The notes: a model not told the origin generated them from the sequence alone. A stretch of DNA of 7,454 nt from Candidatus Hydrogenedentota bacterium (GCA_023384315.1 JAHDWY010000047.1:5724-13177), one strand, 5' to 3'; counted from the first letter of the stretch, positions 1 to 5,840 are shown. A program made the numbers and translations.

Positions 1-2
1 GC

Positions 3-1445
3 GTTCAAACGGAACCCCACTCCGTCGAGCTAACGACACAGTCGCTCGTCTGCGGATCGGTAACCACCTTCGACGGGAAGCCGGCAGCGGACGTCAGCAT
101 CCTGCGATGGAGTGGCGATTCCGGCCGCGGTGCGGCGACGACCGACGCCGACGGACGGTACTGTCTCGGGCACGACGGCGGGCCGGTCACGCTCAGCGCG
201 AGCGTCGGCAAATTGTGGACAGAACGCATCACACTCCATTTGTCGCCCCACGAAACGGGAACGGCAGATTTCGTGCTGCCCCCTGCCGGATCCATTCTCC
301 TGAACGTAACCAACGCATCGGGTGAACCGGTCACGACGTTGCAGGATGTGAACGTGATTGACCTTGCCACGGGCCGCAGGACCAACCAATACTCCGAGTT
401 GTCTTCCGGGGACGGCGTGTATCAACTCCACTATATCGAGGCGGGCGACTATCACCTTGACGCGCGCGTCGAGGGACTGGACGCACTCGAACTGGATCGT
501 GTGAAAGTCGCGGTCGGCCAATCCGCGGGCCCGCATTACGTCCGGCTGGAACCGGAGCAAACAGACCTGACCATCCGGCTCGAGGACGCGGACGGGTCGC
601 CGCAGGCGAACTACTATTTCAATCTCTACCGAATCCTCGCGTGGGACGACGGCATGGGAAGCCACGGCGAGAATACCGATCAGATCGCGAACGTCCGCAC
701 GAACGCCAAGGGACAATACGCGTTTGCCGGGCTTGCCACGGGACTGTACCGTGCAGACCGGGGCTCGTCCAGCGGACAAGTCGAGGTGCCGCACGCCGGA
801 TTATTCGTCGTGCGCGAAGAAGGCGGCCCCAAACCCGATAAGCCATCATCTCATTCTTTGTTTCTCGGTACGGCTCCCTACCGGATTGAAGGTGGTCAGA
901 AAGTCCCCGTCCACGGTGACGGCGCCAAGACCTACGTCGTCCCCTTGTCCTCCGCGGAGAACAGCGATCTCCAGTCGCATCTCATGAGCGGTACCGTAGT
1001 AAGTGAACCGGGCCCCTATCTACTGATTTTCGTGAATCCGGGATACACGGCAGGGATCAAACAGGTCGAGGTCGCCGAATCGGACTTTGAAACGTATAAG
1101 CAAAAACAACTCCTAATGGAAGTGGAAATCGAGGAAAGCGGAATCGTCGAAGGCGCCCTGGTAGACGCCGACGGCATGCCGGTGGCCAACCATGAGATCG
1201 GCGTCTTGCCGGTGGCCCTGTGGGAACTCGCGCGGATCAGCAACATACACGTGACCCACTGGATGAACCTCGCAACCAGCCTCGCCCAAGGCGCACAGAC
1301 GGACGAGACTGGCGCATTTACGATCAACCACCTGCCGACGGGAACCTACGTGGTCGGCGTCTCAGGCGACGCGGTCTCGCAGCCGATTGAAGTCGTGGCA
1401 GGCCACGTCACCGGCCCGGTAGTGATCGTGGATGCGGAGTCGTAA
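3..1445 (+). CDS. Carboxypeptidase-regulatory-like multidomain protein, 5' partial
   Basis: The reading frame is open from the left edge to TAA at 1443-1445, so the N-terminus is missing and 480 residues are visible. A TTG at 213 could be taken for a start, but homologous-looking domain sequence continues upstream of it, so it is internal. The fragment shows repeated carboxypeptidase-D-regulatory-like (Ig-like beta-sandwich) signatures. These are a G-x-P turn followed some 20-40 residues later by T-(D/N)-x-x-G-x-(Y/F): GKPAADV with TTDADGRYCL (visible residues 25-55), DADGSPQAN with TNAKGQYAFAGL (195-244), and DADGMPVAN with TDETGAFTINHLPTGTYVV (388-451). A less typical sandwich lies near 97-180. 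No catalytic motif, transmembrane segment or C-terminal anchor is seen. Such domains are usually extracytoplasmic and serve in adhesion, carbohydrate contact or as spacers. In several environmental phyla they occur behind one N-terminal membrane helix, which would lie outside this window. The substrate is unknown. Confidence 0.8.
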   Translation, partial: VQTEPHSVELTTQSLVCGSVTTFDGKPAADVSILRWSGDSGRGAATTDADGRYCLGHDGGPVTLSASVGKLWTERITLHLSPHETGTADFVLPPAGSILLNVTNASGEPVTTLQDVNVIDLATGRRTNQYSELSSGDGVYQLHYIEAGDYHLDARVEGLDALELDRVKVAVGQSAGPHYVRLEPEQTDLTIRLEDADGSPQANYYFNLYRILAWDDGMGSHGENTDQIANVRTNAKGQYAFAGLATGLYRADRGSSSGQVEVPHAGLFVVREEGGPKPDKPSSHSLFLGTAPYRIEGGQKVPVHGDGAKTYVVPLSSAENSDLQSHLMSGTVVSEPGPYLLIFVNPGYTAGIKQVEVAESDFETYKQKQLLMEVEIEESGIVEGALVDADGMPVANHEIGVLPVALWELARISNIHVTHWMNLATSLAQGAQTDETGAFTINHLPTGTYVVGVSGDAVSQPIEVVAGHVTGPVVIVDAES

Positions 1446-1518
1446 TTCGTGATCCGCAAACCGAAGCTAGTGTAGTGATTTCGAGTTTCGTTCAATAGTT
1501 CCAATCTGGTATCTGAGG

Positions 1519-1551
1519 GAACATCCCCCTAAATCCCCCTTCAAAGGGGGA
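1519..1551 (+). repeat. 33-nt C/G-rich palindromic repeat, copy A
   Basis: The unit begins GAACATCCCCCT and ends CTTCAAAGGGGGA. Its 3' half is itself a hairpin (five C, TTCAAA, five G). It matches the reverse complement of copy C at 31 of 33 positions and copy B at about 28 of 33. Short C/G-rich repeats of this appearance are scattered through many environmental bacterial genomes; that comparison is from general familiarity and was not searched here. It lies about 75 bases after the stop codon of the upstream gene, so its hairpin might also act at the RNA level, but no T-tract follows. Confidence 0.75.
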
Positions 1552-1656
1552 CTCTGAGCAACAAGTCACACAAGATCTTTGAGAAGGAACTTAGTACGAG
1601 CCAGACGACCGCGACAAAGTAATTGAGTCGTATCTGGAACTTTGTAGGACCCAAAA

Positions 1657-1689
1657 GAACATCCCCCTTGATCCCCCTGTAAATGGGGA
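1657..1689 (+). repeat. 33-nt C/G-rich repeat, copy B
   Basis: This copy is in direct orientation to copy A, 138 bases downstream of it. Its first 22 bases are identical to the inverted copy C. The inner half is degenerate (CTGTAAATGGGGA in place of CTTCAAAGGGGGA), which weakens its internal hairpin. The outer half therefore matches C better, whereas copy A matches C better in the inner half. Confidence 0.75.
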
Positions 1690-1760
1690 ATTGTGCGTAA
1701 CTATTGCTGTTGGTGGATATTGGCGACGTTCTCCGATCCTGGGCATTGGCTGCAACAAAA

Positions 1761-1779
1761 CATACCGCGAAGCGGTGTG
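1761..1779 (+). other. Short perfect hairpin inside the repeat element
   Basis: CATACCGC at 1761-1768 pairs with GCGGTGTG at 1772-1779 over 8 base pairs, one of them T.G, around a three-base GAA loop. No T-run follows directly, so it is a poor terminator. It sits between the two inverted repeat ends and may be part of the element's own secondary structure. No function is assigned. Confidence 0.4.
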
Positions 1780-1787
1780 CACCTCTT

Positions 1788-1820
1788 TCCCCCTTTGAAG
1801 GGGGATCAAGGGGGATGTTC
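1788..1820 (-). repeat. 33-nt C/G-rich repeat, copy C (inverted)
   Basis: Read on the minus strand, this unit begins GAACATCCCCCTTGATCCCC and ends with the same CTTCAAAGGGGGA palindromic half as copy A. It lies about 100 bases upstream of the ruvA start, so the ruvA promoter must lie within or beyond it. The about 90 bases between this copy and ruvA contain only a weak inverted repeat (TCACG/CGTGA, 1832-1851) and no convincing promoter. Confidence 0.75.
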
Positions 1821-1921
1821 TTCTCATTCTCTCACGTCGCTCGGCGCGTGAAGCGAAGCAAGCCTCGGAATTGTAACCCCGGCGCTGGAAAAGCGCGGCC
1901 GATCCGAATACCATGGGCGCC

Positions 1922-2521
1922 ATGTTTGCATTTCTGCGAGGGACGGTTGTCCGCAAAGGGCTTACCCACATCGAACTCGACGTCAACAGCGTCGGGTATC
2001 AGGTCTTTGTGTCGGACCGGGTGCACCGGAAACTGGTGCCGGAATCCCACGCGACGCTGCTTACGTACTGCTACATCCGCGAGGACGCCTTCAACATCTA
2101 CGGCTTCCTCCGGGAAGAAGAGCGGGCCATGTTCACGACGCTGCTGAGCGTCACGGGGGTCGGCCCCAAAGTCGCCCTTGCCGTGTTGTCGGCCATGTCG
2201 GTCCAGGAGTTCGGCCGTGCGATCCTGGAAAACGATCTCAACGCCTTCACCAAGGTCAGCGGGATCGGCAAAAAGGGCGCGCAACGCATCATCCTCGAAA
2301 TGAAAGCCAAGCTGAAGCAGGACGCGGATCTCAACGCGATCCTCGGCGAGGCCGAGGAAGCCTCGCCCGATTCGGACGACGTCATCGCGGCGTTGTGCTC
2401 GTTGGGATGCACTATCGGGGAAGCGAAGAAGGCCGCGGCGGCCGCGCGAAAAAAGCTCGGCGACGATGCGAAGGACGAAGACCTCGTTCGTGCGGCGTTG
2501 CAGTCCATGGCGAAGGTATAG
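1922..2521 (+). CDS. ruvA: Holliday junction branch migration protein RuvA
   Basis: RuvA binds four-way Holliday junctions as a tetramer or octamer and loads the RuvB motor for branch migration during recombination and replication-fork repair in the cytoplasm. The 199-residue product has the family's usual length. It shows the N-terminal OB-fold (residues 1-62, opening FAFLRGTVV), two helix-hairpin-helix DNA-binding motifs (LLSVTGVGPKVALAVL at 74-89 and FTKVSGIGKKGAQRII at 109-124), an acidic flexible linker (about 132-151) and the C-terminal RuvB-binding domain III (from SDDVIAALCSLG at 151 to the end). An in-frame ATG at 1913 would add three residues. I chose 1922 because family members begin directly at the first OB strand; neither ATG has a clear ribosome-binding site. 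The stop is three bases before ruvB, so the two are surely co-transcribed. ruvC, a common upstream partner, is replaced here by repeat DNA. Confidence 0.96.
   Translation: MFAFLRGTVVRKGLTHIELDVNSVGYQVFVSDRVHRKLVPESHATLLTYCYIREDAFNIYGFLREEERAMFTTLLSVTGVGPKVALAVLSAMSVQEFGRAILENDLNAFTKVSGIGKKGAQRIILEMKAKLKQDADLNAILGEAEEASPDSDDVIAALCSLGCTIGEAKKAAAAARKKLGDDAKDEDLVRAALQSMAKV
2512..2516 (+). promoter_or_regulatory. Ribosome-binding site of ruvB within the ruvA 3' end
   Basis: GAAGG lies inside the last codons of ruvA, eight bases before the ruvB ATG at 2525. It supports that start and suggests translational coupling across the three-base intergenic gap. Confidence 0.55.
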
Positions 2522-2524
2522 GAA

Positions 2525-3547
2525 ATGGCGGAAGAAGAAGTACTGGACGGACGGCCCATCGGCGAGGATCGGGAGTACGACGATCGCATACGGCCGGAAC
2601 GGCTCGATGACTTCCCCGGCCAGGAGGCCATCAAGGAAAAGCTCCGCATATCCATCGCTGCCGCCAAAGCCCGCAGAGAACCCCTGGATCATTTGTTGTT
2701 GTCGGGGCCGCCGGGACTGGGCAAGACGACCCTGGCGCGCATCCTCGCGCAGGAAATGGGCGTCGATATCAAATCGACTTCCGGCCCGGTGATCGAGCGG
2801 CAGGCCGACTTGAGCGCGATCCTCACCAGCCTCGAAGAGTTCGACGTGCTTTTCATCGACGAGATCCATCGCCTGAACCATGCTGTCGAAGAGACGCTCT
2901 ATTCCGCGATGGAAGACTTTGAAGTCGATATCATGCTTGGCAAAGGGCCGACGGCGCGGTCGATGAAGATTGGCTTGAAACCGTTTACGCTGGTCGGCGC
3001 GACCACGCGCTCGGGATTGCTCACGCCGCCTTTGCGCGCGCGATTCGGCGACACGTGCCGGTTTGAGTTCTATTCCCCCGAGGAATTAGAGGCTATCGTA
3101 ACCCGCTCCGCCCGCATACTGGGCGTCGAAATCGATCCCGACGGCGCGCTGGAAATCGCCGCGCGGAGCCGGGGCACGGCGCGCGTGGCCAACCGGCTGC
3201 TGCGGCGCGTGCGGGACTATGCGCAAGTCAAAGGCGACGGCACGATTACACAAGCGCAGGCCGATGCGGCGCTTCGGCTACAACGCATCGACGGGCTCGG
3301 CCTGGATGACATGGATAAGTCTATCCTCCACACGGTGATCGACAAGTTCGGCGGGGGGCCGGTGGGGCTATCCTCGCTGGCCGTAGCGGTGGGCGAGGAG
3401 GCGCAGACCCTCGAAGAGGTTCACGAACCTTACCTCATTCAGATCGGCTTCATGAAGCGTACGCCGCAAGGCCGTGTGGCGACGCCACTTGCGTACAAGC
3501 ATCTGGGCAAGACCCCTCCCCAGGATCCGCAGTCCCGAATGTTTTGA
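2525..3547 (+). CDS. ruvB: Holliday junction branch migration ATPase RuvB
   Basis: RuvB is the hexameric AAA+ motor that pulls DNA through the RuvA-bound Holliday junction, using ATP. The 340-residue product is close to the typical 330-350. It shows the N-terminal RPERLDDFPGQ segment (23-33), Walker A GPPGLGKTT (61-69), Walker B VLFIDEIHRL (108-117, D112/E113), sensor 1 GATTRSG (158-164), the arginine finger in LRARFGD (R173), sensor 2 GTARVANRLLRRVRD (217-231) and the C-terminal winged-helix domain ending with RTPQGRVATPLAYKHL (312-327). All catalytic residues are present, so the protein should be active. The DFPGQ variant of the more usual D(Y/F)xGQ is minor. It follows ruvA by three bases in an operon. 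After its stop at 3545-3547 there is no strong terminator, only a weak 5-bp inverted repeat at 3565-3582. Confidence 0.98.
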   Translation: MAEEEVLDGRPIGEDREYDDRIRPERLDDFPGQEAIKEKLRISIAAAKARREPLDHLLLSGPPGLGKTTLARILAQEMGVDIKSTSGPVIERQADLSAILTSLEEFDVLFIDEIHRLNHAVEETLYSAMEDFEVDIMLGKGPTARSMKIGLKPFTLVGATTRSGLLTPPLRARFGDTCRFEFYSPEELEAIVTRSARILGVEIDPDGALEIAARSRGTARVANRLLRRVRDYAQVKGDGTITQAQADAALRLQRIDGLGLDDMDKSILHTVIDKFGGGPVGLSSLAVAVGEEAQTLEEVHEPYLIQIGFMKRTPQGRVATPLAYKHLGKTPPQDPQSRMF

Positions 3548-3653
3548 TCGGCAGCTCCTTCCACGCGCATCAATCAGTGCGCATACTTCCTATCTTCCAT
3601 ATAGCAGGGCGTATTTCTTTTGAATAAACGGAACCGGGAACGGGTTACAGGTG

Positions 3654-3659
3654 TATAAT
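3654..3659 (+). promoter_or_regulatory. Candidate -10 box for the PilZ gene leader
   Basis: A perfect TATAAT lies in the gap between ruvB and the PilZ gene and would start transcription near 3666. No TTGACA-like -35 box is found 16-18 bases upstream: 3630-3637 reads roughly GGAACCGG, and a TTGAAT at 3620-3625 is 28 bases away. The promoter is therefore supported by the -10 box and its position only. It would produce a 5' leader of about 195 nt before the PilZ start codon. Confidence 0.4.
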
Positions 3660-3665
3660 AGAGTA

Positions 3666-3860
3666 GCGGCAAATCATTCGGTAAACCTTTCCCATGCGGT
3701 TGGTGTCTTAGACAGCAGTAAGGGACGCAAGGCCAGTTGTTGCGGGGTCGCTCGGAGTACATGGAACCCGCAACCCACCGTAGGGGATAGTACGTTGAAA
3801 GGGATACGCTGCAACCTCAGTCTGTTCGGGGTTTCCGGCGCCAACGTCGGAGTAGGATTG
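3666..3860 (+). ncRNA. Structured 5' leader of the PilZ gene; possible c-di-GMP-I riboswitch
   Basis: The segment between the -10 box and the PilZ ATG is not protein-like when translated, although its frame is open. It has an 8-bp perfect stem, GTTGCGGG (3739-3746) with CCCGCAAC (3767-3774), and a small TGTC/GACA hairpin (3704-3714). GGGACGCAAGGCC at 3722-3734 differs by one base from the GGGACGCAAAGCC core of c-di-GMP-I (GEMM) riboswitches. Upstream lie GGCAAATCATTCGG (3668-3681) and GGTAAACC (3680-3687), resembling the family's 5' GGCAAACC strand. CCTT (3686-3689) can pair with AAGG (3720-3723) to close a P2-like arm. Against this, the distal arms are longer than usual, no GAAA tetraloop and receptor pair is obvious, and the 3' closing strand is only loosely matched (GGTTTCCG, 3829-3836). 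A structured leader is likely; the riboswitch assignment is tentative. The gene downstream encodes a c-di-GMP-binding domain, which fits. Confidence 0.35.
3849..3852 (+). promoter_or_regulatory. Ribosome-binding site deciding the PilZ start
   Basis: GGAG lies eight bases before the ATG at 3861, with a second weaker AGGA at 3854-3857. This supports 3861 over an in-frame GTG at 3651, which overlaps the -10 box and would add 70 residues of non-domain-like sequence. Confidence 0.55.
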
Positions 3861-4229
3861 ATGAACACGCAAACACAGCAACAGGAAGCGCGCAGGCATC
3901 GCCGCCATCGGGTCGCGGTGTGTGCGTGGCTCGACTTCCACCACGAAAAAACGACGCGGGGAACCGTCTCGGAAGACCTTTCGTTGGAAGGGGCGCGCTT
4001 CAGCAGCATGCGCCCGGTCAACGTCGGCGACGGGGTGCTGATCCGGATGCAGTTGGGTCGCACGGTTGGCGCGATCGAGTGTAAGGGACGCGTCTGCTGG
4101 ACCGCCAGCCAGCCAAATCGGCTGCACACCTTCGGCGTACGCTTTGTGGACCTATCGGAAGATGAGCGGGGTACCCTGTCGACGTATTTCGACGGCAACC
4201 TTCACCCCAGAGTGTGCGCCGCGGTCTAG
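3861..4229 (+). CDS. Single-domain PilZ protein, predicted c-di-GMP effector
   Basis: The 122-residue product is almost entirely one PilZ domain, a small beta-barrel that binds cyclic di-GMP and passes the signal to a partner by protein contact. It carries the two-part ligand motif: an arginine-rich RRHRRHR segment (residues 11-17, providing RxxxR) and, 24 residues later, DLSLEGA (39-45, D-x-S-x-x-G). Further PilZ features are the GDGVLIRMQL strand (57-66), the GRVCW strand (76-80) and the closing GVRFVDLSEDERGTL (92-106). There is no signal peptide, membrane segment or fused output domain, so it should act in the cytoplasm through an unknown partner, for example in motility, secretion or exopolysaccharide control. 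It follows ruvB by 313 bases, with its own candidate promoter and a structured leader, so it is probably a separate unit. An intrinsic terminator about 75 bases downstream closes the unit. Confidence 0.88.
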   Translation: MNTQTQQQEARRHRRHRVAVCAWLDFHHEKTTRGTVSEDLSLEGARFSSMRPVNVGDGVLIRMQLGRTVGAIECKGRVCWTASQPNRLHTFGVRFVDLSEDERGTLSTYFDGNLHPRVCAAV

Positions 4230-4303
4230 GCCGGCGTCCACACGCGCAAAACCCAAACTCGCTCCTCACCCCTCCTGTCATTACCCACGTGACAGTAGTG
4301 GTT

Positions 4304-4345
4304 AGGCGCCTTCCCAGACCCGGAGGGCGCCTTTCCAATTCTCTT
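4304..4345 (+). terminator. Intrinsic terminator after the PilZ gene
   Basis: AGGCGCCTTCC at 4304-4314 pairs with GGAGGGCGCCT at 4322-4332, giving 10 Watson-Crick pairs and one T.G around a 7-nt loop. A T-rich run (TTTCCAATTCTCTTT) follows directly on the plus strand. The reverse direction lacks a U-tract, so it should end the PilZ transcript and not that of the convergent sulfatase. A separate 6-bp hairpin, CTGTCA (4275-4280) with TGACAG (4290-4295), lies just before it. Confidence 0.6.
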
Positions 4346-4357
4346 TCCACTTACCCG

Positions 4358-4420
4358 TATGGACGGCATGGACGCTATGGACCGATTGTATGTCTTATTC
4401 CTTCGTCCATCTCGTCCATA
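4358..4420. repeat. Period-9 ATGGAC repeat in inverted orientation
   Basis: ATGGAC occurs three times at exact 9-base spacing (4359-4364, 4368-4373, 4377-4382), then its reverse complement GTCCAT twice at the same spacing (4405-4410, 4414-4419). The arms 4358-4373 and 4405-4420 pair at 14 of 16 positions around a 31-nt loop, and slipped pairings are possible. It is in neither coding sequence and lies between the convergent PilZ and sulfatase genes, 44 bases beyond the sulfatase stop. It may be a dispersed genomic repeat or, as RNA, a hairpin at the end of the sulfatase transcript, though no U-tract follows. No other terminator for the sulfatase was seen. Confidence 0.65.
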
Positions 4421-4463
4421 CAGTCTCTCTGTGTTTTAGCGAACCATTTTCGAACGCGCCACG

Positions 4464-5807
4464 CTATGCGATGGGCGGGATTCCGGCGAGGCTCTCCTCC
4501 CAGGCGGATAGGGCCATGGCAAGCGAGTTGGCTTGACCCGGCACGTCGAGCATGCGGTTGGCCTGTTCGCCAGGGTCGGCCTCCAAGTTATACAGCGATG
4601 TGGAATCGGGCGTGATGAGCAATTTCCACGGGCCTTGGCGAACCGCCTTCTGGCCCTGCTCCCCGGGGGTGCGCCAGAATAGCGTACGGTCCGGCAGCGC
4701 GGCACCCGTCATGAGCAGAGGTGCCAGACTGATACCGTCCATGGGGATTCGGGTCCAGGCTTTGCGTCCGCCGAGGTCAACGAGGGTTGGGAAAATGTCC
4801 ATGGTCATGGCGGTCTGATTCGTCACGCCCGGAGCGATCTTGCCCGGCCACCACGCGATGGCTGGGACGCGATGTCCGCCCTCCCAGAGCGTGCCTTTGG
4901 TGCCGGTGAATGGGGCATTGGACCCGGGCGCGGTCGCGCCGTTGTCGGAGCAGAAGAAGACGAACGTGTTTTCCAAACTCCCCGTGCGCTGCAAGGCGTC
5001 CATGATCTTGCCGACGCTTTCGTCGAGCGCTTCCACCATCTCCCGATAGGGACGGGCAGCATCGGTCCGGTCCGGACGGCCTTCGTCAGGGGTACCCTCA
5101 ACGCGCTCGGCGGGATCGGTCCTCCCCTGGAAGGGGGCATGGGGCGCCTCGTGGGCAACGTAGAGACAGAAAGGTTCGGGACCGGTGTGGGATTCGATGA
5201 AATCCACGGCGCTCTGCGTAATCAAATCCGTCGAATAGCCTTCGGCCCGCAATGGCTCATCGTTGGACCACCAGTCGTGAGCGCCGGAATTGTCGATGTG
5301 CGAGTGGTAGTCGATGTTGCCGCTGAGGTAGCCCTTGAACTCGCTGAAGCCCTGCTGGGTCGGACGGAACGGCTCGGGATATCCGAGGTGCCATTTGCCG
5401 GTCATGGCGGATTTGTACCCCGTTTCCTGGAGCATCTCGGCGAACGTGACCGCCTTGGGCGGCAGCCCCGGCTTGTCGCGATGATCTCCAGGAGTAAGCA
5501 CATGCTCGATGCCCCAGCGCTGAGGATAGAATCCGGTCAGCAGCGATGCGCGCGTGGGACTGCACACCGCGCCGTTGGAATGAAAGTCGGTGAAGCGTAA
5601 CCCCGCCGCGGCGAGGGCATCGATGTTGGGCGTCGAGATCGCCGTGTTGCCGTAGCACCCGAGATCGCCGTAGCCCAGGTCGTCGGCGAGGATGATCACC
5701 ACGTTCGGCGAACCCGGAAGCAATGCAGGCGCCGCCATCCCCGATACCGCAGACCACAACCCCACGCCGCCCAGCCCGGCGGCGCGCAAAAATTCGCGCC
5801 GGTCCAT
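4464..5807 (-). CDS. Tat-exported formylglycine-dependent sulfatase
   Basis: The 447-residue product belongs to the alkaline-phosphatase-like arylsulfatase family and should hydrolyse sulfate esters, probably on a sulfated polysaccharide or glycan, outside the cytoplasm. The N-terminus is a twin-arginine signal (DRREFLRAAGL, then a hydrophobic stretch to about residue 30). The metal-site start is LADDLGYGDLG (40-50, D42/D43). The CSPTR signature (82-86) has Cys82 as the residue converted to formylglycine. The second signature is GYKSAMTGKWHLG (130-142), followed by the APHAP histidine (H223), SDNGA metal ligands D288/N289 and the TGTKGTLWEGG lysine (K304). All core residues are intact. The ATG at 5807 is preferred over a GTG nine bases upstream because a GAGGGGG ribosome-binding site sits eight bases before it and the Tat motif then begins at residue 3. 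The sulfatase-activating FGE and an anaerobic maturase are absent from the window. The exact substrate cannot be read from sequence. Confidence 0.95.
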   Translation of the reverse strand: MDRREFLRAAGLGGVGLWSAVSGMAAPALLPGSPNVVIILADDLGYGDLGCYGNTAISTPNIDALAAAGLRFTDFHSNGAVCSPTRASLLTGFYPQRWGIEHVLTPGDHRDKPGLPPKAVTFAEMLQETGYKSAMTGKWHLGYPEPFRPTQQGFSEFKGYLSGNIDYHSHIDNSGAHDWWSNDEPLRAEGYSTDLITQSAVDFIESHTGPEPFCLYVAHEAPHAPFQGRTDPAERVEGTPDEGRPDRTDAARPYREMVEALDESVGKIMDALQRTGSLENTFVFFCSDNGATAPGSNAPFTGTKGTLWEGGHRVPAIAWWPGKIAPGVTNQTAMTMDIFPTLVDLGGRKAWTRIPMDGISLAPLLMTGAALPDRTLFWRTPGEQGQKAVRQGPWKLLITPDSTSLYNLEADPGEQANRMLDVPGQANSLAMALSAWEESLAGIPPIA

Positions 5808-5815
5808 AACTCGCA

Positions 5816-5822
5816 CCCCCTC
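5816..5822 (-). promoter_or_regulatory. Ribosome-binding site of the sulfatase
   Basis: On the minus strand GAGGGGG precedes the ATG by eight bases. It is an unusually strong site and decides the start at 5807 against the GTG at 5816, whose codon lies at the edge of this motif. Confidence 0.6.
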
Positions 5823-5834
5823 TATGTGCGTGCC

Positions 5835-5840
5835 ATCATA
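5835..5840 (-). promoter_or_regulatory. Candidate -10 box for the sulfatase
   Basis: TATGAT on the minus strand lies in the 77-base gap after the PLD-family gene and would give a short leader of about 20 bases carrying the ribosome-binding site. No good -35 box is found at 16-18 bases (the best spacing reads CTGTCT), so this is weak support for independent transcription. Read-through from the upstream gene is equally possible, since no terminator is seen between the two. Confidence 0.3.

Larger units (their letters stand above)
1657..1820. mobile_element. MITE-like element bounded by inverted repeats
   Basis: The two ends are inverted copies of the same 33-nt unit: copy B at 1657-1689 and copy C at 1788-1820. 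The outermost 22 bases are identical (beginning GAACATCCCCCTTGATCCCC), and 30 of 33 match overall. The roughly 98-nt core has no ORF and contains an 8-bp hairpin (1761-1768 with 1772-1779, GAA loop). Small size, terminal inverted repeats and lack of coding capacity are typical of non-autonomous transposon relics. No clear target-site duplication is visible beside the ends. The alternative is a cluster of three independently inserted palindromic repeats, since copies A and C form an equally good inverted pair spanning 302 bp. No transposase lies in the window. Confidence 0.5.

Noticed and set aside
213..215. TTG as the start of the first gene
   Set aside because: The frame is open to the window edge, and a clear domain signature (GKPAADV with TTDADGRYCL) lies upstream, so the gene is truncated by the window.
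30..794. 254-codon minus-strand frame opposite the first gene
   Set aside because: It is arginine- and valine-rich shadow sequence, while the plus strand carries repeated domain signatures.
1519..1820. CRISPR array
   Set aside because: There are only three repeat copies, one inverted, with unequal spacing and no cas genes.
1832..2881. 349-codon minus-strand frame antisense to ruvA and the start of ruvB
   Set aside because: The overlapping plus-strand genes are unmistakable, and this frame has no recognisable domain or start signal.
3565..3582. Terminator after ruvB
   Set aside because: The GCGCA/TGCGC stem has only five pairs and no following T-run.
3651..3860. N-terminal extension of the PilZ protein from a GTG start
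   Set aside because: The added residues are not domain-like, the GTG overlaps the -10 box, and a ribosome-binding site supports the ATG at 3861.
4872..5600. 242-codon plus-strand frame antisense to the sulfatase
   Set aside because: It is a shadow of an intact, motif-complete sulfatase with no family resemblance of its own.
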